Positions 29,156 to 31,048 of a stretch of DNA of 31,048 nt are shown here, piece by piece (within the stretch, counting starts at the first letter, position 1; every line of letters begins with the position of its first letter). The DNA lies in IMG/VR virus record IMGVR_UViG_3300010149_000082, positions 1 to 31,048 of that record. The stretch is one strand, 5' to 3'. Origin of the DNA: a virus. Made by a program: the position numbers and the translations under genes. The notes below the pieces were generated by a model. The model made no database searches. It was not told the origin of the DNA and saw only the letters and a program-made list of their open reading frames with translations.

Positions 29156-29775
29156 GCCAGCTTACAATGGCCCAGATAGACGAGCAAATTAAAAACGCTC
29201 CTTTATCTAAAGAAGACGCTAAAAAGCACTTTATAGAAAAAACGGAAGAATGGGGGCTGCAGCATACGTTTCATTTCGATGAAGCGTGGGATTACGCGGT
29301 ATACCAAAGAAAACAAAAAGAATTCAGAGAAAAAATAACTGAGTTCGAACAAGCGGTTAACGCACATCCCGCTAAACTACAAACGGTTCATGAGATAAAC
29401 CCAACTAAACATAGTTTTGCAGACGGTCAGTATATTCGTGAGATTTTTAATCCAGCAGGATTATTTATCGTTACGAAAATACATAACAAAACGCATCCGT
29501 TTTTCTTAATGCAAGGTGAAATGTCTATTTTTTCACAAGACGGGGTAGAAAAAATATCCGCTCCCTACCACGGCATAACTCAAGCGGGAACTAAACGCGC
29601 GATATACACTCACACTGAGTGTGTGTTTGTTACAGTTCATGCAACAGACAAGTTAAACATTGAAGATATCGAAGAAGAAGTAATCGCTAAATCTTTTAAA
29701 GATGTTAAGTTACTTCCCCCTGATATTCAACAAGTAGAAAAACTTATCTGTCAGATCAAGGAGAAACAGCTATGA
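29152..29775 (+). CDS. Cupin-like (RmlC-fold) phage protein
   Basis: The 207-residue product has a helical N-terminus of about 85 residues and then a pattern typical of a small beta-barrel cupin: GQYIREIFNPAGLFIVTKIH, NKTHPFFLMQGEMSIFSQDG, and APYHGITQAGTKRAIYTH leading to VFVTVHAT, closing with EEEVIAKSF. His residues in KIHNKTHP and TVHAT could bind a metal. I recognise similar cupin proteins in phage structural modules, with unknown role. It is coupled by ATGA on both sides. Confidence 0.7.
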   Translation: MSQLTMAQIDEQIKNAPLSKEDAKKHFIEKTEEWGLQHTFHFDEAWDYAVYQRKQKEFREKITEFEQAVNAHPAKLQTVHEINPTKHSFADGQYIREIFNPAGLFIVTKIHNKTHPFFLMQGEMSIFSQDGVEKISAPYHGITQAGTKRAIYTHTECVFVTVHATDKLNIEDIEEEVIAKSFKDVKLLPPDIQQVEKLICQIKEKQL

Positions 29776-30368
29776 GCTTTATTGCAGCTGCAATTATAGG
29801 GGCGACAGCGACGGCTGCGGCTACGGCGTATTCTGCTCGTCAAGCCCGTAAAGCACAAAGAAAAGCTGAAGAAAACGCTCAAACTCGTGCGTTAATTGAA
29901 GGGTCCGCCCCGAATATCGCGATGGTTAAAGAAGTTGTTCCTGAAGAAGTACAGGGTAGCGACGTTTCTGGATTAGAAGAAGCGTTAAAAGCGATGGATT
30001 ACGAAGGAGGTCAGCCTCCGGTTCCAGGAGAAGACGACGCTATGGGCGCAATGCCTATGGAGCTATCTGAAGAAGATTTAGCGATGCTAATAGAATCAGG
30101 TGGTTTAGAAAGTGTATTTACTCAGATGGCCGCCGACGGTGGGCCGGTAGGTACACCGAACGACGTATATTATTTTGGCGTTCCGCAAATTATGGGGATG
30201 ATGCAAGACCCCGACCCACAAATCCAGCAAGTAGGTATGCAACTTGCGGATCAAATGGAAATGACTCCCGATGCGGGGATGGTGCCAGCTACGCAACAAC
30301 AAATACAAACGATGGCTAACGGTGGCCGAATATCTTCTGAAAGGTTAAACCAAGAAAGACTCCGTTGA
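29772..30368 (+). CDS. Putative virion protein with N-terminal hydrophobic helix
   Basis: The 198-residue product opens with a hydrophobic Ala-rich helix (MSFIAAAIIGATATAAATAY, residues 1-20), followed by a basic ARQARKAQRK segment, an acidic middle and GG motifs (MAADGGPVGTP, MANGGRISSERL). This layout is common in small phage proteins next to terminase. GGAG lies before the ATG. The hydrophobic helix could be a membrane anchor or a virion packing helix. Function is unknown. The stop is overlapped by the TTG start of the terminase gene. Confidence 0.62.
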   Translation: MSFIAAAIIGATATAAATAYSARQARKAQRKAEENAQTRALIEGSAPNIAMVKEVVPEEVQGSDVSGLEEALKAMDYEGGQPPVPGEDDAMGAMPMELSEEDLAMLIESGGLESVFTQMAADGGPVGTPNDVYYFGVPQIMGMMQDPDPQIQQVGMQLADQMEMTPDAGMVPATQQQIQTMANGGRISSERLNQERLR

Positions 30369-31048
30369 CCACCCCACTTGAACAGCTAAAGGAAGTAGAC
30401 CTTTCCCATCTATCGAAAGAAGAAGCGAAAGAGTTTACTCTTCTCCTAGAGGAATTAGAAAAGCGCGAAAAACGCGAAAGTTCTATGGCGTCGTTTTACG
30501 ATTTTGTTAAAACGATTTGGCCAGAGTTTATTGCGGGTGCGCACCACAAAAAGATGGCCGAGGCATTCGATAAAATCGCCAGCGGAGAATCAAAGCGCCT
30601 CATAATCAATATGCCGCCGCGACATACGAAGTCTGAATTTGCTTCGTATTTGTTCCCAGCTTACTTATTAGGTAAGCGTCCTAAATTAAAAATCATTGAA
30701 GCTACGCACACAGCTGACCTTGCGGTTAACTTTGGCCGTAGGGTTCGTGACTTAATTGAAAGCGAAGAATATGCGGAGATATTTCCAGCTACCGAACTAA
30801 AAGCTGACTCGCGAAGCGCGGGTAAATGGAATACATCGCAGGGCGGTCAGTATTATGCGGCGGGTATTGGTGGTGCACTCGCGGGTCGTGGTGCTGATTT
30901 GTTTATTATTGACGATCCGCACTCTGAGCAGGACGCATTTTCGGATAAGGCGTTAGAAGAAGCCTACGAATGGTATCAAACTGGGCCTCGTCAGCGTCTA
31001 CAGCCAGGAGGTGCGATCGTTATCGTAATGACTCGTTGGTCTAAAAAG
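30365..31048 (+). CDS. terL: Terminase large subunit, N-terminal ATPase part (runs off the window)
   Basis: The frame is open to the window end (228 codons). The ATPase signatures are the adenine/Walker A-like loop NMPPRHTKSE at residues 82-91, Walker B LFIIDDP at 179-185, and the coupling motif MTRWS at 222-226. This is the packaging motor; the nuclease domain lies beyond the window. I take the TTG at 30365, overlapping the previous stop as TTGA, because the conserved-looking helical N-terminus extends upstream of the first ATG at 30485. An ATG start at 30485 would give a shorter form. Confidence 0.93.
   Translation, partial: MTTPLEQLKEVDLSHLSKEEAKEFTLLLEELEKREKRESSMASFYDFVKTIWPEFIAGAHHKKMAEAFDKIASGESKRLIINMPPRHTKSEFASYLFPAYLLGKRPKLKIIEATHTADLAVNFGRRVRDLIESEEYAEIFPATELKADSRSAGKWNTSQGGQYYAAGIGGALAGRGADLFIIDDPHSEQDAFSDKALEEAYEWYQTGPRQRLQPGGAIVIVMTRWSKK

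Overview
This window is part of a tailed double-stranded DNA phage genome, most likely from an uncultured aquatic or marine phage. The evidence for a phage is a small and a large terminase subunit, virion-type proteins, a family A DNA polymerase, a primase, an SSB-like protein and dozens of tightly packed small genes. The marine assignment is an inference. It rests on recognising several protein families common in marine phage collections, such as the GLYANI...AKRKRI motif protein, the small basic AYWADKVKW-ending protein and the CDKH protein. I see no integrase, repressor, RNA polymerase, tRNA or CRISPR array.

Layout. (1) 1-6303, + strand: three large overlapping virion or ejection-type genes and a Pro/Ala/Met-rich small gene. 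(2) 6295-7740, - strand: a lone SNF2-type helicase. (3) 7741-8050: an AT-rich intergenic region with GTAATAGA-type repeats. (4) 8051-25688, + strand: the replication, nucleotide and accessory module. It is cut into seven cassettes, each opened by a copy of the same promoter (TTTACT, then 17-18 bp, then TAAAGT or TACCTT). The order is: SSB, primase and UvrD-like helicase; then CDKH protein, methyltransferase, HMUDK_hel-like protein, thymidylate synthase homologue, Nmad1-like protein, Pol A, HTH protein, a 36-aa membrane peptide and VRR-NUC nuclease; then DUF932; then a Lys/Ala-rich protein and a tail-anchored protein; then three cassettes of small unknown proteins. A strong terminator closes the module at 25707-25731. 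(5) 25732-26034: a second AT-rich intergenic region that shares sequence elements with the first. (6) 26035-26819: small terminase subunit, running into a GATC-dense, C-rich repeat tract. (7) 26820-27260, - strand: one small gene with its own promoter-like element and terminator. (8) 27563-31048, + strand: small virion or assembly proteins, then the large terminase subunit, which runs off the window.

How it works together. Primase, Pol A, SSB-like protein, two helicases and VRR-NUC nuclease make up a largely self-contained replisome and recombination kit. The thymidylate synthase homologue, HMUDK_hel-like protein, Nmad1-like protein and methyltransferase share a cassette with the polymerase and could be a base-modification pathway, though no kinase partner is visible. 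The repeated host-sigma-like promoter suggests coordinated early or middle transcription by host RNA polymerase.

The most notable unexplained items are the promoter family with 5' leader hairpins, a nested multi-stem structured element at 23113-23237, the GATC/C-rich tract beside terS, and the paired AT-rich elements that bracket the replication module.
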